Of a stretch of 64,000 nucleotides of DNA, positions 35,975 through 47,477 are shown one piece after another. A model generated the notes under the pieces. That model was not told where the DNA came from. It saw nothing but the letters and a program-made list of their open reading frames with translations, and did no database searches. Made by a program: the position numbers and the translations under genes. Numbering within the stretch: position 1 is the stretch's first letter; each line of letters starts with the position of its first letter. The DNA comes from Thermosyntropha sp. (lineage in GTDB: Bacteria; Bacillota; Syntrophomonadia; Syntrophomonadales; Syntrophomonadaceae), in contig NZ_JACDOH010000001.1 of the NCBI RefSeq assembly GCF_017656155.1, forward strand, positions 124,001 to 188,000, in the 5' to 3' direction.

Positions 35975-37636
35975 ATGCGCAGTGAAAGAGCTAAAAAGGG
36001 GATAGAAAAAGCCCCGCATCGGTCTTTGTTTAAGGCTTTGGGGTTGACTGACGAAGAGATTAATCGTCCGCTTATAGGAATAGTCAATTCTAAAAATGAT
36101 ATAGTTCCAGGACATATAAATTTGGATAAAATTGCAGAAGCTGTAAAAGCAGGGGTAAGGCTTAAAGGAGGCACTCCTTTAGAATTCAGCACTATTGGGG
36201 TATGTGATGGCATAGCTATGAACCATATTGGCATGAAGTATTCACTGGCAAGCCGTGAGCTTATTGCCGATACGATTGAAATTATGGCTGTTGCCCATGC
36301 TTTTGATGCTTTGGTTTTTATACCCAACTGTGACAAAATAGTTCCCGGTATGCTTATGGCTGCTGCCCGTTTAAATATCCCTTCTATATTCGTAAGCGGA
36401 GGTCCTATGCTGGCCGGTAATTTCAAGGATAAGAAGGTGAGTTTGTCTCAGGTTTTTGAAGGGGTAGGTGCAGCGGCTGCCGGCAGAATGACTGAGGAGG
36501 AACTTTATGAGTTGGAAGAAAGTGCCTGTCCTACCTGTGGATCATGTTCGGGTATGTTTACTGCCAATTCCATGAACTGCCTTACCGAAGCTTTAGGTAT
36601 GGCTTTGCCCGGTAATGGCACTATTCCTGCAGTATATTCTGAGAGAATAAGATTGGCTAAAAAGACAGGGATGCAGATTATGGAGCTTTTAGAGAGAGAT
36701 ATAAAACCTCTGGATATTATGACACCTGATGCTTTTTATAATGCCATTCGCCTGGATATGGCTATAGGGTGTTCAACCAATTCAGTCCTGCATCTCATGG
36801 CAATTGCTCATGAAGCAGGAATAGATATAGATTTGAATCTTTTTAATGAAATAAGCAAAACTACTCCGCATTTATGTAAAATAAGCCCGGCAGGAGAACA
36901 TCATATGGAAGACTTATACCGGGCAGGGGGCATTTCGGCTCTTTATAATGAACTGAACAAGAAAGGGTTGATAAAGACTGACTGCCTTACGGTAACTGGT
37001 AGGACAATAGGGGAAAATATTAAGAAGACAACAGTTTTGGATTATTCAGTTATAAGGCCGGTTGACAACCCGCACAGTGAAAGTGGGGGACTTGCCATAC
37101 TTTTTGGCAACTTGGCTCCTGATGGAGCAGTGGTTAAAAAAGGAGCAGTAGCCCCTGAAATGATGAAACATGAAGGGCCGGCCAGGGTATTTAATTCGGA
37201 AGAAGAGGCAGTAGAGGCTATACTGGGCGGAAAGATAAACAAAGGAGATATAATCGTTATTCGCTATGAAGGACCTAAAGGTGGTCCAGGTATGAGGGAA
37301 ATGCTTACACCTACTTCTGCAGTAGCTGGAATGGGATTAGACAAAGATGTTGCTCTTATAACCGATGGGCGCTTTTCCGGAGCTACTAGAGGTGCTTCTA
37401 TTGGCCACGTATCTCCTGAGGCTGCTGCAGGAGGGACTATTGCTTTAGTGGAAGAAGGCGACATTATACGAATAGATATTCCTGCCTGCAAACTGGAGCT
37501 TTTAGTAGATGAAAAGACTTTAGAAGCCCGCAGGGCTAATTATAAAGATCCTGAACCTAAGATAAAAACTGGATATATGAAACGATACGCCCAGATGGTA
37601 GAATCAGCCAGCAGTGGTGCAGTTTTTAAAAAATAA
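35975..37636 (+). CDS. ilvD: Dihydroxy-acid dehydratase
   Basis: This 553-residue iron-sulfur enzyme dehydrates the dihydroxy acids of the valine and isoleucine pathways. The cluster cysteines are in NCDKIVPG and [17 protein letters not shown]. The C-terminal [21 protein letters not shown] motif is diagnostic. It is the first gene after the T-box and is closed by a terminator-like hairpin before ilvB. Confidence 0.97.
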   Translation: MRSERAKKGIEKAPHRSLFKALGLTDEEINRPLIGIVNSKNDIVPGHINLDKIAEAVKAGVRLKGGTPLEFSTIGVCDGIAMNHIGMKYSLASRELIADTIEIMAVAHAFDALVFIPNCDKIVPGMLMAAARLNIPSIFVSGGPMLAGNFKDKKVSLSQVFEGVGAAAAGRMTEEELYELEESACPTCGSCSGMFTANSMNCLTEALGMALPGNGTIPAVYSERIRLAKKTGMQIMELLERDIKPLDIMTPDAFYNAIRLDMAIGCSTNSVLHLMAIAHEAGIDIDLNLFNEISKTTPHLCKISPAGEHHMEDLYRAGGISALYNELNKKGLIKTDCLTVTGRTIGENIKKTTVLDYSVIRPVDNPHSESGGLAILFGNLAPDGAVVKKGAVAPEMMKHEGPARVFNSEEEAVEAILGGKINKGDIIVIRYEGPKGGPGMREMLTPTSAVAGMGLDKDVALITDGRFSGATRGASIGHVSPEAAAGGTIALVEEGDIIRIDIPACKLELLVDEKTLEARRANYKDPEPKIKTGYMKRYAQMVESASSGAVFKK

Positions 37637-37652
37637 GCCGGGCTGATTTTAG

Positions 37653-37675
37653 GCGGGCGTTCAGGCCCGCTTTTT
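37653..37675 (+). terminator. Terminator-like hairpin between ilvD and ilvB
   Basis: GCGGGC/GCCCGC (37653-37658, 37665-37670) is followed by TTTTT. No strong promoter is visible in the 116 bases before ilvB, so this may be a partial terminator that sets the ilvD to ilvB ratio. Confidence 0.7.
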
Positions 37676-37791
37676 AAATAAAAAATTTTCAATATCAAAA
37701 CTATTTAATAAAAATTAAGCTTTGATTAACCTGTTTTTAAATATTAAGAGGCATAATTTAAAAGCGGGGAGAAGAAAGTGGAGGTGAGCCT

Positions 37792-39474
37792 GTGAAATTA
37801 AAAGGAGCCCAGATTTTACTGCGTTGTTTGGAAGAAGAAGGGGTAGATACCATATTCGGATATCCAGGTGGAGCAGTTCTTCCGATATATGACGCGCTTT
37901 ATGATTCAAATATAAGGCATATTCTGGTACGCCATGAACAGGGAGCAGCCCATGCAGCAGACGGATATGCGAGGGCTACAGGCAAAGTGGGGGTATGTAT
38001 AGCTACTTCAGGGCCGGGAGCAACTAATCTGGTTACCGGCATAGCCACTGCTTATATGGATTCGATTCCTCTAGTTTGTTTTACTGGACAGGTAGCAACC
38101 CATATGATAGGCAAAGATGCCTTTCAGGAAGCGGATATAACAGGGATTACCCTTCCCATTACCAAACACAATTATCTGATAGAAAGAACTGAAGATGTGG
38201 CAAGGGTGGTAAGGGAAGCTTTCTATATCGCACGGACTAATCGTCCAGGACCGGTAGTTGTAGATTTGCCCCGTGATGTTATGGAAAATGTAATCGATTA
38301 TGAGTCTGATAAAGAAGAAATCTGTATAAGAGGATACCGGGTTATGAAAGGATTTAACTCCGGGCAGGTTATAGCAGCAGTTGATTTAATCAGAAAAGCA
38401 GAACGACCTGTAATTTACGCAGGTGGAGGAGTGATTTCCTCAGATGCATCCTTAGAACTTAGAGAACTGGCAGAAAAAAGGAAAATACCTGTAACTACTA
38501 CTTTAATGGGGATGGGAGCTTTTCCTTCCAATCATTATCTGTCCTTAGGTATGCTAGGAATGCATGGCACCCGCTATGCCAATTATGCTATTTCGGAAAG
38601 CGACCTTATTATAGCAGTAGGGGTAAGGTTTGACGATCGTGTTACTGGTAAGCTGGATGATTTTGCTCCTCATGCCCGGATAATTCATATAGATATAGAT
38701 GCAGCTGAGATAGGAAAGAATGTGGATGTAGATGTTCCTATTGTAGGGCAGGTAAAAGAGGTTTTGGCTGCAATAAACCAGCGCTTGGATTCCGTAGAAG
38801 AATACACTGAGTGGCATAAGACGATTGACCGCTGGAAAGATGAATATCCGCTGGTTTACGGAGCCCCTTCCGAAGAAAGGATTATGCCGCAGCATATAAT
38901 CGAAGTTATATCAGAAATAACCCAGGGGAAAGCCATAATTACAACCGAAGTAGGCCAAAACCAGATGTGGGCTGCCCAGTATTATAAATTCAAATATCCG
39001 CGAACATTTATCAGCTCAGGTGGATTAGGAACGATGGGATTTGGTTTCCCCGCTGCCATCGGTGCCAAGGTTGCAAGGCCTGATCTTCCGGTTTTTGATA
39101 TAGCCGGAGATGGCAGTATTCAGATGAATATTCAGGAACTGGCAACCGCAGTGCAGTATAAATTGCCGGTCATCATATGTATACTGAATAATCAATATTT
39201 AGGCATGGTAAGACAGTGGCAAGGATTATTTTATAAAGGCCGCTATGCTTATACTGATGTTAGCCACCAGCCTGATTTTGTCCGGCTGGCAGAAGCTTAT
39301 GGAGCTGTCGGAATGAGGATTAAGGATTCATCTGAAGTGGAAAAGGCTATAAGAGAAGCCTTAGAAATAAAAGATCGTCCGGTTGTTATAGATTTTTGGG
39401 TAGAACGCGAAGCGGATGTTTATCCTATGGTTCCGCCCGGGAAGTCACTTATAGAGATGTTAGGGGGTGACTGA
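37792..39474 (+). CDS. ilvB: Acetolactate synthase large subunit
   Basis: This 560-residue ThDP enzyme makes acetolactate or acetohydroxybutyrate. The catalytic glutamate lies in [18 protein letters not shown]; the ThDP motif runs from GDGSIQMN to [22 protein letters not shown] and [12 protein letters not shown] are typical of the anabolic FAD-containing enzyme. The start is GTG behind GGAGGTG. The small subunit follows 5 bases downstream. Confidence 0.97.
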   Translation: MKLKGAQILLRCLEEEGVDTIFGYPGGAVLPIYDALYDSNIRHILVRHEQGAAHAADGYARATGKVGVCIATSGPGATNLVTGIATAYMDSIPLVCFTGQVATHMIGKDAFQEADITGITLPITKHNYLIERTEDVARVVREAFYIARTNRPGPVVVDLPRDVMENVIDYESDKEEICIRGYRVMKGFNSGQVIAAVDLIRKAERPVIYAGGGVISSDASLELRELAEKRKIPVTTTLMGMGAFPSNHYLSLGMLGMHGTRYANYAISESDLIIAVGVRFDDRVTGKLDDFAPHARIIHIDIDAAEIGKNVDVDVPIVGQVKEVLAAINQRLDSVEEYTEWHKTIDRWKDEYPLVYGAPSEERIMPQHIIEVISEITQGKAIITTEVGQNQMWAAQYYKFKYPRTFISSGGLGTMGFGFPAAIGAKVARPDLPVFDIAGDGSIQMNIQELATAVQYKLPVIICILNNQYLGMVRQWQGLFYKGRYAYTDVSHQPDFVRLAEAYGAVGMRIKDSSEVEKAIREALEIKDRPVVIDFWVEREADVYPMVPPGKSLIEMLGGD

Positions 39475-39479
39475 TTAAT

Positions 39480-39968
39480 ATGAAAAAGCACATATTATCA
39501 GTTACGGTAGAAAATAAACCGGGGGTTTTAACCAGAGTAGCTACATTGTTCAGACGAAGAGGCTATAACATAGAAAGCCTGGCAGTAGGTGAAACGGAAA
39601 ATCCCAGCATTTCACGCATGACGATAGTAGTAAATGGCGATGACCGCATTATTGAACAGGTTACTAAACAGCTTTATAAACTGGTTGATGTAATAAAGAT
39701 TGTTGACATTTCAGAAGAAAAAAGGGTGGAAAGGGAACTAGTCCTTATAAAAGTTAAGGCTGATGCGACAGTGAGGACAGAGATTGTGCAGATTGTAGAG
39801 ATTTTTAGGGCCAGGATTGTAGATATAGGCCGCGATTCTTTAATTATTGAAGCGACAGGAGATTCGGGCAAGATTGATGCTATTGAGGATTCTTTGAGGC
39901 CTTTTGGCATAATAGAACTAGTGAGGACAGGCAAGATCGCCATGGTGAGGGGCGGATCTAGAGGTTAA
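39480..39968 (+). CDS. ilvN: Acetolactate synthase small (regulatory) subunit
   Basis: The 162-residue protein has an N-terminal ACT domain ([23 protein letters not shown]) that binds valine for feedback control, followed by the C-terminal activation domain. [14 protein letters not shown] is the family hallmark. It directly follows ilvB and precedes ilvC. The name ilvH is used in some genomes for the same role. Confidence 0.96.
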   Translation: MKKHILSVTVENKPGVLTRVATLFRRRGYNIESLAVGETENPSISRMTIVVNGDDRIIEQVTKQLYKLVDVIKIVDISEEKRVERELVLIKVKADATVRTEIVQIVEIFRARIVDIGRDSLIIEATGDSGKIDAIEDSLRPFGIIELVRTGKIAMVRGGSRG

Positions 39969-40003
39969 AAGATAAAAATTGATAATAAGGAGGAATTTTA
40001 AAA

Positions 40004-41017
40004 ATGGCTAAAATGTATTATGATGCTGATGCTAATTTAGATTTACTTAAAGGTAAAACTATTGCAGTAATAGGATATGGTTCTCAGGGACATGCCCAGG
40101 CTCAAAATCTTAAAGATAGCGGACTTAATGTGGTAGTTGGTTTGAGAAAACCCTTTGACGCAGCAACCGAAGCTGAATGGAATGCGGTTATTGAAGCTGG
40201 ACTTACCCCGATGACCGTTGCTGAAGCAGCAGAAAAGGGTGATATTATTCAGATTCTAGTTCCTGACCAGATTCAGGCTGCTGTTTATGAAAAGGAAATT
40301 AAACCATATCTTAAAGAAGGAGATGCATTAGGTTTTTCTCACGGCTTTAATATTCACTATGGGCAGATAGTGCCGCCTGATTTTGTAGATGTTTTTATGG
40401 TTGCTCCCAAGAGCCCGGGACATCTGGTTCGAAGAATGTATACTGAAGGAGCAGGGGTTCCTGGTTTGGTTGCAGTAGAACAGGATTATACCGGAAAGGC
40501 TAAAGAAATTGCATTAGCTTATGCCTGTGGTATAGGGTGCACCAGGGCAGGGGTTATCGAAACTACTTTTAAAGAAGAAACCGAGACTGACCTTTTTGGA
40601 GAACAATGTGTGCTCTGCGGAGGGGTAACTGAACTGGTCAAGGCCGGTTTTGAAACCCTGGTTGAAGCTGGTTATCAGCCAGAAATAGCATATTTTGAAT
40701 GTCTGCATGAGCTCAAACTCATAGTTGACCTTATGTATGAAGGCGGCATGAGCTATATGCGCTACTCTATAAGCGACACTGCCGAATGGGGAGACTATAT
40801 AACTGGCCCTAAGGTTATCGGAGAAGAGTCAAGAATAGCTATGTATGAGGCGCTTAAAGATATACAGGAAGGAAAATTTGCAAAGGAATGGCTCCTTGAA
40901 AATCAGGTAGGAAGACCTCAATTTAATGCATTAAAGAGGCAGAACAGCGAACATCTCATTGAAAAGGTGGGCAGAGAGCTTAGAGATATGATGCCCTGGC
41001 TTAAGAAAAGCAAGTAA
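40004..41017 (+). CDS. ilvC: Ketol-acid reductoisomerase
   Basis: This is a 337-residue class I enzyme using NADPH and magnesium to isomerise and reduce acetolactate. The nucleotide loop is [17 protein letters not shown]; the catalytic part has [12 protein letters not shown] and the C-terminal SDTAEWGDY segment. GLRKP in the specificity loop suits NADPH. The ATG follows AAGGAGG. Confidence 0.97.
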   Translation: MAKMYYDADANLDLLKGKTIAVIGYGSQGHAQAQNLKDSGLNVVVGLRKPFDAATEAEWNAVIEAGLTPMTVAEAAEKGDIIQILVPDQIQAAVYEKEIKPYLKEGDALGFSHGFNIHYGQIVPPDFVDVFMVAPKSPGHLVRRMYTEGAGVPGLVAVEQDYTGKAKEIALAYACGIGCTRAGVIETTFKEETETDLFGEQCVLCGGVTELVKAGFETLVEAGYQPEIAYFECLHELKLIVDLMYEGGMSYMRYSISDTAEWGDYITGPKVIGEESRIAMYEALKDIQEGKFAKEWLLENQVGRPQFNALKRQNSEHLIEKVGRELRDMMPWLKKSK

Positions 41018-41027
41018 ATTCAAAAGA

Positions 41028-41054
41028 GGGGTGATATTTTTCACCCCGCTTTTT
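41028..41054 (+). terminator. Terminator-like hairpin between ilvC and leuA
   Basis: A perfect 7-bp stem GGGGTGA/TCACCCC (41028-41034, 41041-41047) is followed by GCTTTTT. leuA begins 36 bases later without a clear promoter, so read-through is likely. Confidence 0.7.
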
Positions 41055-41089
41055 AAAATAATGAATTTCGTTTGCAAAGGAGGGGTATT

Positions 41090-42622
41090 GTGGCGAATAG
41101 TGACCGCATTTATATTTTTGATACTACTTTGAGGGATGGGGAACAGTCACCTGGTGTAAGCCTCAATGTCGATGAAAAGTTGGAAATAGCCCATCAGCTT
41201 ACCCGTCTGGGAGTTGACATAATAGAAGCTGGATTCCCTATTGCCTCTCCTGGAGATTTTGCGGCAGTTAAAAAGATTGCTGATAATATAAAAGGAGCAG
41301 TGGTGGCAGGATTGTGCCGTGCTAATTTTAAAGATATAGATCGCACCTGGGAAGCAGTAAAAGGAGCAGAAACACCCCGTATTCACACTTTTATCGCTAC
41401 TTCTGACATACATCTTAAATATAAACTGCAAAAGAGCAGGGAAGAGGTTTTGGAGCAGGCAGTAGAGGCAGTAAAGTATGCTAAAAAGTATTGCAGTGAT
41501 GTGGAATTTTCCGCTGAAGATGCTTCAAGAAGCGATATTGATTATTTGGCTCTGCTGATTGAAAAGGTTATTGAGGCAGGAGCAACGGTGGTAAATCTTC
41601 CTGATACTGTAGGTTATGCGGTGCCAGATGAGTTTGGCCTTTTTATCAGGACAATTTGTGAAAGAGTTCCCAATATAGATAAAGCAATCATAAGCGTTCA
41701 CTGCCACGACGATCTGGGTTTAGCGGTGGCTAATACTATGGCAGGGATTATGAACGGTGCAAGACAGGTAGAATGTACAATTAATGGCATAGGAGAAAGG
41801 GCAGGCAATGCTGCTTTAGAGGAAATTGTAATGAACCTGTATACCCGCCGCAGCTTTTATAAGAAAGATATTAATATAAATTATCAGGAAATTTACCGAA
41901 CTAGCCGCTTAGTCAGCACTTTAACCGGAATGCCGGTGCAGCCCAACAAGGCAATTGTAGGGCAAAATGCGTTCAGCCATGAATCAGGTATTCATCAGGA
42001 TGGGGTTTTGAAAGAAAGGTCTACTTATGAAATCATGAGTCCGGAACTGGTAGGAGTAAAAAGCAGTAAACTGGTTTTAGGCAAACATTCCGGACGCCAT
42101 GCATTCAGGGAGCGTTTAAAGGAGCTGGGTTATAAGCTGACAGAAGAAGAGCTGGAAAAGGCTTTTGTTAAATTTAAAGACATTGCTGACAAGAAGAAAG
42201 AAATAAGTGATGATGATTTGGAAGCTTTAGTAAATGAACAGGTAAGGGCAGTTCCGGAGAGATTCAGCTTAGAATACCTGCATATTTCCAGTGGAACCAG
42301 CATAGTTCCAACTGCTACGGTAAAGCTTAATATCGAGGGTAATATACTGGAAGCTGCCTCTACAGGTGATGGACCAGTCGATGCAGCATGTCATGCCATA
42401 GATAAGATAACTGATATTTACGGCAAGATGCATGATTATAAATTAAACTCCATCAGTGGAGGTAAGGATGCTTTAGGAGAAGTTATCGCCAAGATTGAGA
42501 TTGACGGCAAGCTTTATACCGGTCGAGGCTTAAGCACAGATGTAATTGAGGCAAGTGTTAAAGCTTATATAAATGCTATTAACAAGTATTATTATGAAAA
42601 ACAGCTTAATCGAAGTTCTTGA
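41090..42622 (+). CDS. leuA: 2-isopropylmalate synthase
   Basis: This 510-residue enzyme condenses acetyl-CoA with 2-oxoisovalerate, the first leucine step. The catalytic TIM barrel has [15 protein letters not shown] and the metal-binding [13 protein letters not shown]. The C-terminal regulatory domain follows from about residue 390. GTG at 41090 lies at the right distance from AAGGAGGGG; an upstream TTG at 41072 precedes that site and is rejected. Confidence 0.96.
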   Translation: MANSDRIYIFDTTLRDGEQSPGVSLNVDEKLEIAHQLTRLGVDIIEAGFPIASPGDFAAVKKIADNIKGAVVAGLCRANFKDIDRTWEAVKGAETPRIHTFIATSDIHLKYKLQKSREEVLEQAVEAVKYAKKYCSDVEFSAEDASRSDIDYLALLIEKVIEAGATVVNLPDTVGYAVPDEFGLFIRTICERVPNIDKAIISVHCHDDLGLAVANTMAGIMNGARQVECTINGIGERAGNAALEEIVMNLYTRRSFYKKDININYQEIYRTSRLVSTLTGMPVQPNKAIVGQNAFSHESGIHQDGVLKERSTYEIMSPELVGVKSSKLVLGKHSGRHAFRERLKELGYKLTEEELEKAFVKFKDIADKKKEISDDDLEALVNEQVRAVPERFSLEYLHISSGTSIVPTATVKLNIEGNILEAASTGDGPVDAACHAIDKITDIYGKMHDYKLNSISGGKDALGEVIAKIEIDGKLYTGRGLSTDVIEASVKAYINAINKYYYEKQLNRSS

Positions 42623-42627
42623 TTTAA

Positions 42628-42650
42628 AAATTGGGGATGGTTCCCAAACT
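42628..42650 (-). repeat. Short dispersed repeat, copy 2
   Basis: Read on the minus strand, this 23-base intergenic segment (core GGGAACCATCCCCA) matches 18 of 23 bases of 30631-30653. It lies between leuA and leuC. Confidence 0.45.
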
Positions 42651-42702
42651 GAATTTTTGGTTACCTTTTTGAAGAGAACGGAAAAAGGAGGAGTTAAGGA
42701 AA

Positions 42703-43962
42703 ATGGGAATGACGATAACCCAGAAGATATTAGCCAAACATGCAGGTAAAGATTATGTAGAGCCGGGAGAACTTATAAACTGCAAGGTTGATGTAGTCTT
42801 GGGGAATGATGTTACCTCCCCGGTAGCAATTGCGGAGTTCAACAAGTTAGGGGTAGATAAGGTTTTCGACAAAGAAAGGATTATGCTGGTTCCTGACCAT
42901 TTTACCCCTAATAAAGATATAAAATCTGCTGAACAGTGCAAAACAGTGCGGGAATTTGCCCGGAAATATGAGATAAAAAATTATTTTGAGATTGGACAGA
43001 TGGGGATAGAGCACTGCCTTTTACCTGAGCAGGGATTGGTTTTACCAGGTGACCTTATTATAGGGGCTGACTCTCATACCTGCACTTATGGAGCTTTGGG
43101 AGCATTTGCCACCGGGGTAGGGTCTACTGATATGGCAGCTGCTATGGCGACCGGAGAGGCATGGTTCAAAGTTCCGGAAACTATCAAATTTGTTTATTAT
43201 GGAAAGCTCCCGGAATGGGTGAGCGGAAAAGACCTTATTCTCCATACTATAGGAGATATAGGGGTCGATGGTGCACGCTATATGTCGATGGAGTTTACCG
43301 GAGAGGTAATAAAGAATCTTTCCATGGACAACCGCTTTACCATGGCTAATATGGCTATTGAAGCAGGTGGAAAGAATGGAATAATTGAACCGGATGAAAT
43401 AACTTTAGCTTATGTAAAGGAAAGGGCTAAAAGACCTTTTGAGGTTTATCAATCAGATGAAGATGCTAAATATTTTGAAGTCCGGGAATATGATGTTTCA
43501 AAACTTGAACCGTTGGTGGCTTTCCCTCATCTTCCGGAAAACGTAAGACCGGTAAGCGAGGCTGCTCATGTCTCCATAGACCAGGTGGTTATCGGTTCAT
43601 GTACCAATGGAAGAATTGAAGATTTAGAGATTGCGGCTAAGATTATGAAAGGGAAAAAGGTGCATCCGGAAGTAAGGGTTATTATTCTTCCCGGAACTCA
43701 ACAGATTTATTTGGAAGCAGTACGCCGTGGATATATCGAAATCTTTATTGAGGCAGGTGCAGCAGTAAGCACACCTACCTGCGGACCTTGCCTGGGAGGT
43801 CATATGGGTATTTTGGCTAAGGGAGAAAAGGCTTTAGCTACTACTAACCGCAACTTTGTAGGACGGATGGGACATCCGGAAAGTGAAGTGTATCTTGCAA
43901 GCCCGGCAGTAGCTGCGGCCAGTGCGATAACAGGCAGAATCACGCCTCCCTGGGCAGTTTAA
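42703..43962 (+). CDS. leuC: 3-isopropylmalate dehydratase large subunit
   Basis: This 419-residue aconitase-family subunit ligates a 4Fe-4S cluster through cysteines in [12 protein letters not shown] and [36 protein letters not shown] is the family signature. The short form (under 430 residues) is the type that can also serve citramalate isomerisation. It forms a heterodimer with LeuD. Confidence 0.96.
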   Translation: MGMTITQKILAKHAGKDYVEPGELINCKVDVVLGNDVTSPVAIAEFNKLGVDKVFDKERIMLVPDHFTPNKDIKSAEQCKTVREFARKYEIKNYFEIGQMGIEHCLLPEQGLVLPGDLIIGADSHTCTYGALGAFATGVGSTDMAAAMATGEAWFKVPETIKFVYYGKLPEWVSGKDLILHTIGDIGVDGARYMSMEFTGEVIKNLSMDNRFTMANMAIEAGGKNGIIEPDEITLAYVKERAKRPFEVYQSDEDAKYFEVREYDVSKLEPLVAFPHLPENVRPVSEAAHVSIDQVVIGSCTNGRIEDLEIAAKIMKGKKVHPEVRVIILPGTQQIYLEAVRRGYIEIFIEAGAAVSTPTCGPCLGGHMGILAKGEKALATTNRNFVGRMGHPESEVYLASPAVAAASAITGRITPPWAV

Positions 43963-43997
43963 TCGATTTTGAAGATGATAAGGAGGGGTATGAGAAA

Positions 43998-44501
43998 ATG
44001 AAGTTTACCGGCAAGGTTTATAAATTTGGCGCTGATATAGATACTGATGCAATTATTCCCGCTCGCTATCTCAATACATTTGATCCTGTTGAGCTTGCCA
44101 AGCATTGTATGGAAGATGCGGATCCGGAGTTTCCTAAAAAGGTACAGCCGGGGGATATAATCGTAGCTGATAAGAATTTTGGCTGTGGGAGTTCGCGTGA
44201 ACATGCTCCTATAGCAATAAAGGCAGCCGGAGTATCCTGTGTTATTGCCAAATCTTTTGCGCGCATTTTTTATCGTAACAGTATAAATATAGGCTTGCCT
44301 ATATTGGAATGTCCGGAAGCAGTTGATGCTATAAGCGAAGGTGATGAAATAGAGGTAGAATTGGAAACCGGTAAGATAAAGAACCTGCGTACCGGAGAAG
44401 AGTATAATGCTACTCCTTTTCCGGCTTTTATGCAGGAAATAATGGATAAAGGCGGTTTAATTGATTATGTAAAAGATAAACTGCAGAAAGAAAAGGCTTA
44501 A
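43998..44501 (+). CDS. leuD: 3-isopropylmalate dehydratase small subunit
   Basis: This 167-residue swivel-domain subunit carries [15 protein letters not shown] and the substrate-binding motif [17 protein letters not shown]. Together with LeuC it isomerises isopropylmalate and, in organisms with CimA, citramalate. It follows leuC by 35 bases behind AAGGAGGGG. Confidence 0.97.
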   Translation: MKFTGKVYKFGADIDTDAIIPARYLNTFDPVELAKHCMEDADPEFPKKVQPGDIIVADKNFGCGSSREHAPIAIKAAGVSCVIAKSFARIFYRNSINIGLPILECPEAVDAISEGDEIEVELETGKIKNLRTGEEYNATPFPAFMQEIMDKGGLIDYVKDKLQKEKA

Positions 44502-44529
44502 ATAAAATATACAGGAAAGGGTGCGTATA

Positions 44530-45609
44530 ATGTATAAGATTGCAGTTTTACCAGGAGATGGTATTGGAGTAGAGATTGTACCTGAGGCTATTAAAGCTTT
44601 GGAAGCGATTGGCGACAGATTTGGACATAAATTTGTTTTTAAAGAAGCACTGGTAGGAGGAGCTGCTTATGATGCAGTGGGACATCCTCTCCCTGATGAG
44701 ACTTTAGAGCTTTGTCAATCTTCCGATGCAGTTTTGTTGGGAGCCATCGGCGGACCTAAGTGGGACGACCTGCCGGTGCACCTGCGTCCGGAGGTGGGAG
44801 CACTTCTCCCTCTGCGCAAAGAGTTGGGGCTTTTTGCTAATTTAAGGCCCTGTATGCTTTTCCCTGGATTGATTCATGCTTCTACTCTTAAAGAAGAGGT
44901 CATAGAAGGGGTAGATATTTTAGTAGTAAGGGAACTTACCGGTGGGCTTTATTTTGGAGAAAAAACCAGGGAAAAGACAGCTGATGATGGACAGAAGGCT
45001 ACTGATATATTAAGCTATTCTACCTATGAGATTGAGCGGGTAGTCCGCTTTGCCTATGAAGCAGCCCGCAAGCGCAGAAAGAAGCTGTGTTCGGTTGATA
45101 AAGCCAATGTTTTGGAAAGCTCAAGGCTCTGGAGGGAAACGGTTACTGAACTTTCCAAGGAATATCCGGATGTTGAAACAGTTCACATGTATGTAGACAA
45201 CTGCGCTATGCAGCTTATCCGTAACCCCAAACAATTTGATGTTATAGTTACCGAAAACATGTTTGGAGATATATTAACTGATGAAGCTTCTATGCTTACC
45301 GGCTCTATCGGTATGCTTCCCAGCGCTTCTATCGGTGGAGAGGTTGGGCTTTATGAACCTGCTCACGGAAGTGCACCGGATATTGCCGGGCTTAAAAAAG
45401 CTAATCCTTTAGCTACTATTCTTTCAGCTGCTATGATGCTGCGCTATTCTTTTGATTTGGAAGAAGAAGCAAAGACAGTTGAAGCGGCAGTAAGGCAGGT
45501 ATTGATGGAGGGGTATCGTACTCCGGACCTTATGGAACCCGGCAAAATTGAGCTTAATACTGAACAAATGGGAGATAAAGTAGCAGAGAAAATCAGAATG
45601 ATGAAATAA
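44530..45609 (+). CDS. leuB: 3-isopropylmalate dehydrogenase
   Basis: This 359-residue beta-decarboxylating dehydrogenase has the start [19 protein letters not shown], the [12 protein letters not shown] segment and the metal-binding [15 protein letters not shown] motif. The Leu-rich [16 protein letters not shown] loop marks isopropylmalate rather than isocitrate specificity. ATG at 44530 is spaced about 9 bases from AGGAAAGGG; a GTG at 44521 overlaps that site. Confidence 0.96.
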   Translation: MYKIAVLPGDGIGVEIVPEAIKALEAIGDRFGHKFVFKEALVGGAAYDAVGHPLPDETLELCQSSDAVLLGAIGGPKWDDLPVHLRPEVGALLPLRKELGLFANLRPCMLFPGLIHASTLKEEVIEGVDILVVRELTGGLYFGEKTREKTADDGQKATDILSYSTYEIERVVRFAYEAARKRRKKLCSVDKANVLESSRLWRETVTELSKEYPDVETVHMYVDNCAMQLIRNPKQFDVIVTENMFGDILTDEASMLTGSIGMLPSASIGGEVGLYEPAHGSAPDIAGLKKANPLATILSAAMMLRYSFDLEEEAKTVEAAVRQVLMEGYRTPDLMEPGKIELNTEQMGDKVAEKIRMMK

Positions 45610-45630
45610 AATGAGTGTAAAGGAGGAAAA

Positions 45631-47214
45631 ATGATTGGGGATAAAAGGTTTGATGTAGCAATTTATGATACTACTCTGCGCGATGGTTCCCAGGGAGAAG
45701 GAATTTCTTTCTCTCTGGATGACAAAATAAAAATTGCTAAAAAACTCGACAGTTTAGGAGTTGCTTACATTGAGGGAGGATGGCCGGGAAGCAATCCTAA
45801 AGATCTGGAATTTTTCCGGCAAGTAAGAAATCTGGAGTTTGAAAATGCCCGGATAACTGCTTTCAGCTCTACCCGTAAAGCAGGAATACCTATAAAACAG
45901 GATAATAATATAAAAACCCTCTTGGAATCAGGCGCTAAAACAATTGCTATATTCGGAAAGTCATGGGATTTTCACGTTACAAGGGCTTTAGAAACCACAC
46001 TCGAAGAAAATCTTAAAATGGTAAGGGATACCGTATCTTATCTTAAAGAACGCAATTTGGAAGTAGTATTTGATGCAGAGCATTTCTTTGATGGTTATAT
46101 AAATAATTCGGATTATGCCTTGTCTGTTTTAAAAACGGCAGAAGAGGCTGGAGCAGACTGGGTTGTTTTATGCGATACCAATGGAGGTACTATGCCATGG
46201 GAAGTTGAAAAAATAGTTTTAGAAGTTAAAAAACATATAAATGTGCCTTTAGGAATACATGCCCATAATGATTCAGCCTGTGCGGTGGTTAATTCCCTCA
46301 TAGCGGTGAGGGCAGGCTGCCGCCAGGTGCAGGGGACTATGAACGGTTTTGGAGAAAGGTGCGGCAATGCTGACCTGTGTGCGGTGATTCCCAACTTAGA
46401 GCTCAAGATGGGAATTAGGTGCCTCCCGGAAGGCAAACTTAAGCATTTGACTGAAGTTGCCCACTATATAAGTGAAATTGCTAATATGCCGCATTATAAT
46501 AATCAGCCTTTTGTAGGTTATGGCGCGTTTGCCCATAAAGGAGGGGTCCATGTAAGCGCCCTTTTAAAGGATTCTCTTACCTATGAACATATTAATCCTG
46601 AAGATGTGGGGAATCATCGGCGGGTTTTAGTTTCGGAGCTTTCAGGATTGTCCAACCTGCTTTACAAAGCGAAAGAATTTAATATGGATATAAACAACTA
46701 TGACGCTAAAACCCGGGAAGTTATAAAGAAAATCAAAGAACTTGAAAATCAAGGATTTCAGTTTGAAGGTGCCGATGCTTCTTTAGAACTGCTCTTGCGC
46801 AAAGGTTTTGGCGAATATGAAGATTTTTTTAAACTTAACAACCTAAAGATAATACTGGAAAAGAGCGAGGAAGACAGGATAACTTCAGAGGCTATGATAA
46901 AGATTACAATAGGAGATAAGACTTTCCATACCGCGGCTGAAGGTGATGGCCCCGTTAATGCACTGGATAACTGCCTGCGAAAGGCTTTGACTGAGGTTTA
47001 TCCGGAAATAAGCGAAATGCACCTTACCGATTATAAAGTGCGCGTTTTAAACGGAAATGAAGGAACTGCTGCTAAAGTAAGAGTACTCATTGAATCTTCT
47101 GATAAGACAGGTAAGTGGAGCACAGTAGGCGTTTCCGAAAATATAATTGAGGCTTCCTGGCAGGCTTTAGTAGACAGTATAAACTACCTTTTGATGAAAA
47201 GAAGAATACAGTAA
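45631..47214 (+). CDS. cimA: Citramalate synthase
   Basis: This 527-residue relative of LeuA has the CimA-specific pattern [20 protein letters not shown] and [13 protein letters not shown]. It also has metal ligands in [10 protein letters not shown] and a C-terminal LeuA-type regulatory domain. CimA condenses pyruvate and acetyl-CoA to (R)-citramalate, which LeuCDB convert to 2-oxobutyrate for isoleucine. No threonine deaminase gene is in the cluster, which fits. It is the last gene, behind AAAGGAGG, and a terminator follows. Confidence 0.95.
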   Translation: MIGDKRFDVAIYDTTLRDGSQGEGISFSLDDKIKIAKKLDSLGVAYIEGGWPGSNPKDLEFFRQVRNLEFENARITAFSSTRKAGIPIKQDNNIKTLLESGAKTIAIFGKSWDFHVTRALETTLEENLKMVRDTVSYLKERNLEVVFDAEHFFDGYINNSDYALSVLKTAEEAGADWVVLCDTNGGTMPWEVEKIVLEVKKHINVPLGIHAHNDSACAVVNSLIAVRAGCRQVQGTMNGFGERCGNADLCAVIPNLELKMGIRCLPEGKLKHLTEVAHYISEIANMPHYNNQPFVGYGAFAHKGGVHVSALLKDSLTYEHINPEDVGNHRRVLVSELSGLSNLLYKAKEFNMDINNYDAKTREVIKKIKELENQGFQFEGADASLELLLRKGFGEYEDFFKLNNLKIILEKSEEDRITSEAMIKITIGDKTFHTAAEGDGPVNALDNCLRKALTEVYPEISEMHLTDYKVRVLNGNEGTAAKVRVLIESSDKTGKWSTVGVSENIIEASWQALVDSINYLLMKRRIQ

Positions 47215-47224
47215 TTCAGCAAAG

Positions 47225-47262
47225 AACAGCACCCGCTTTTTTGTCTACGGGTGCTGTTTAAA
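47225..47262 (+). terminator. Terminator after cimA
   Basis: A perfect 11-bp stem AACAGCACCCG/CGGGTGCTGTT (47225-47235, 47248-47258) is followed by a short TAAATT tail. Confidence 0.75.
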
Positions 47263-47401
47263 TTGGTTTGATTCTTTTTGAAAGAAAAGAGAAAAATTGG
47301 TTTAGGCTTAAGGATTAAATCTGAAAAACATAATTTTATTTTATAGATAGGCATAAAATTATTAAGTTAGACTTATTTAGAGGAATATTTTATCATAAAT
47401 T

Positions 47402-47424
47402 TACATATTAATACATAATATGTA
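47402..47424. repeat. Perfect 9-5-9 palindrome upstream of the 101-residue orphan
   Basis: TACATATTA, spacer ATACA and TAATATGTA form a perfect palindrome 54 bases before the gene start. The architecture (9-5-9) equals that at 33489-33511, though the sequence differs. It is a candidate operator. Confidence 0.55.
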
Positions 47425-47434
47425 GATTAATCCT

Positions 47435-47455
47435 CATTCTGCCGGGAGCAGAATG
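47435..47455 (+). repeat. Hairpin next to the ribosome binding site of the 101-residue orphan
   Basis: CATTCTGC/GCAGAATG form a perfect 8-bp stem with a CGGGA loop, ending six bases before AAAAGGGG. There is no T-run, so a post-transcriptional or operator role is more likely than termination. Confidence 0.55.
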
Positions 47456-47477
47456 AAAAGAAAAGGGGTTTTTGATT

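Noticed and set aside
35917-36426. 169-residue minus-strand frame over ilvD
   Set aside because: It is antisense to the ilvD coding region and has no start signal or family match; the sense strand is clearly coding.
37676-37791. A second T-box or leader before ilvB
   Set aside because: The gap is only 116 bases, has no GGTGG-type T-box core, and contains only A/T-rich sequence and a ribosome binding site.
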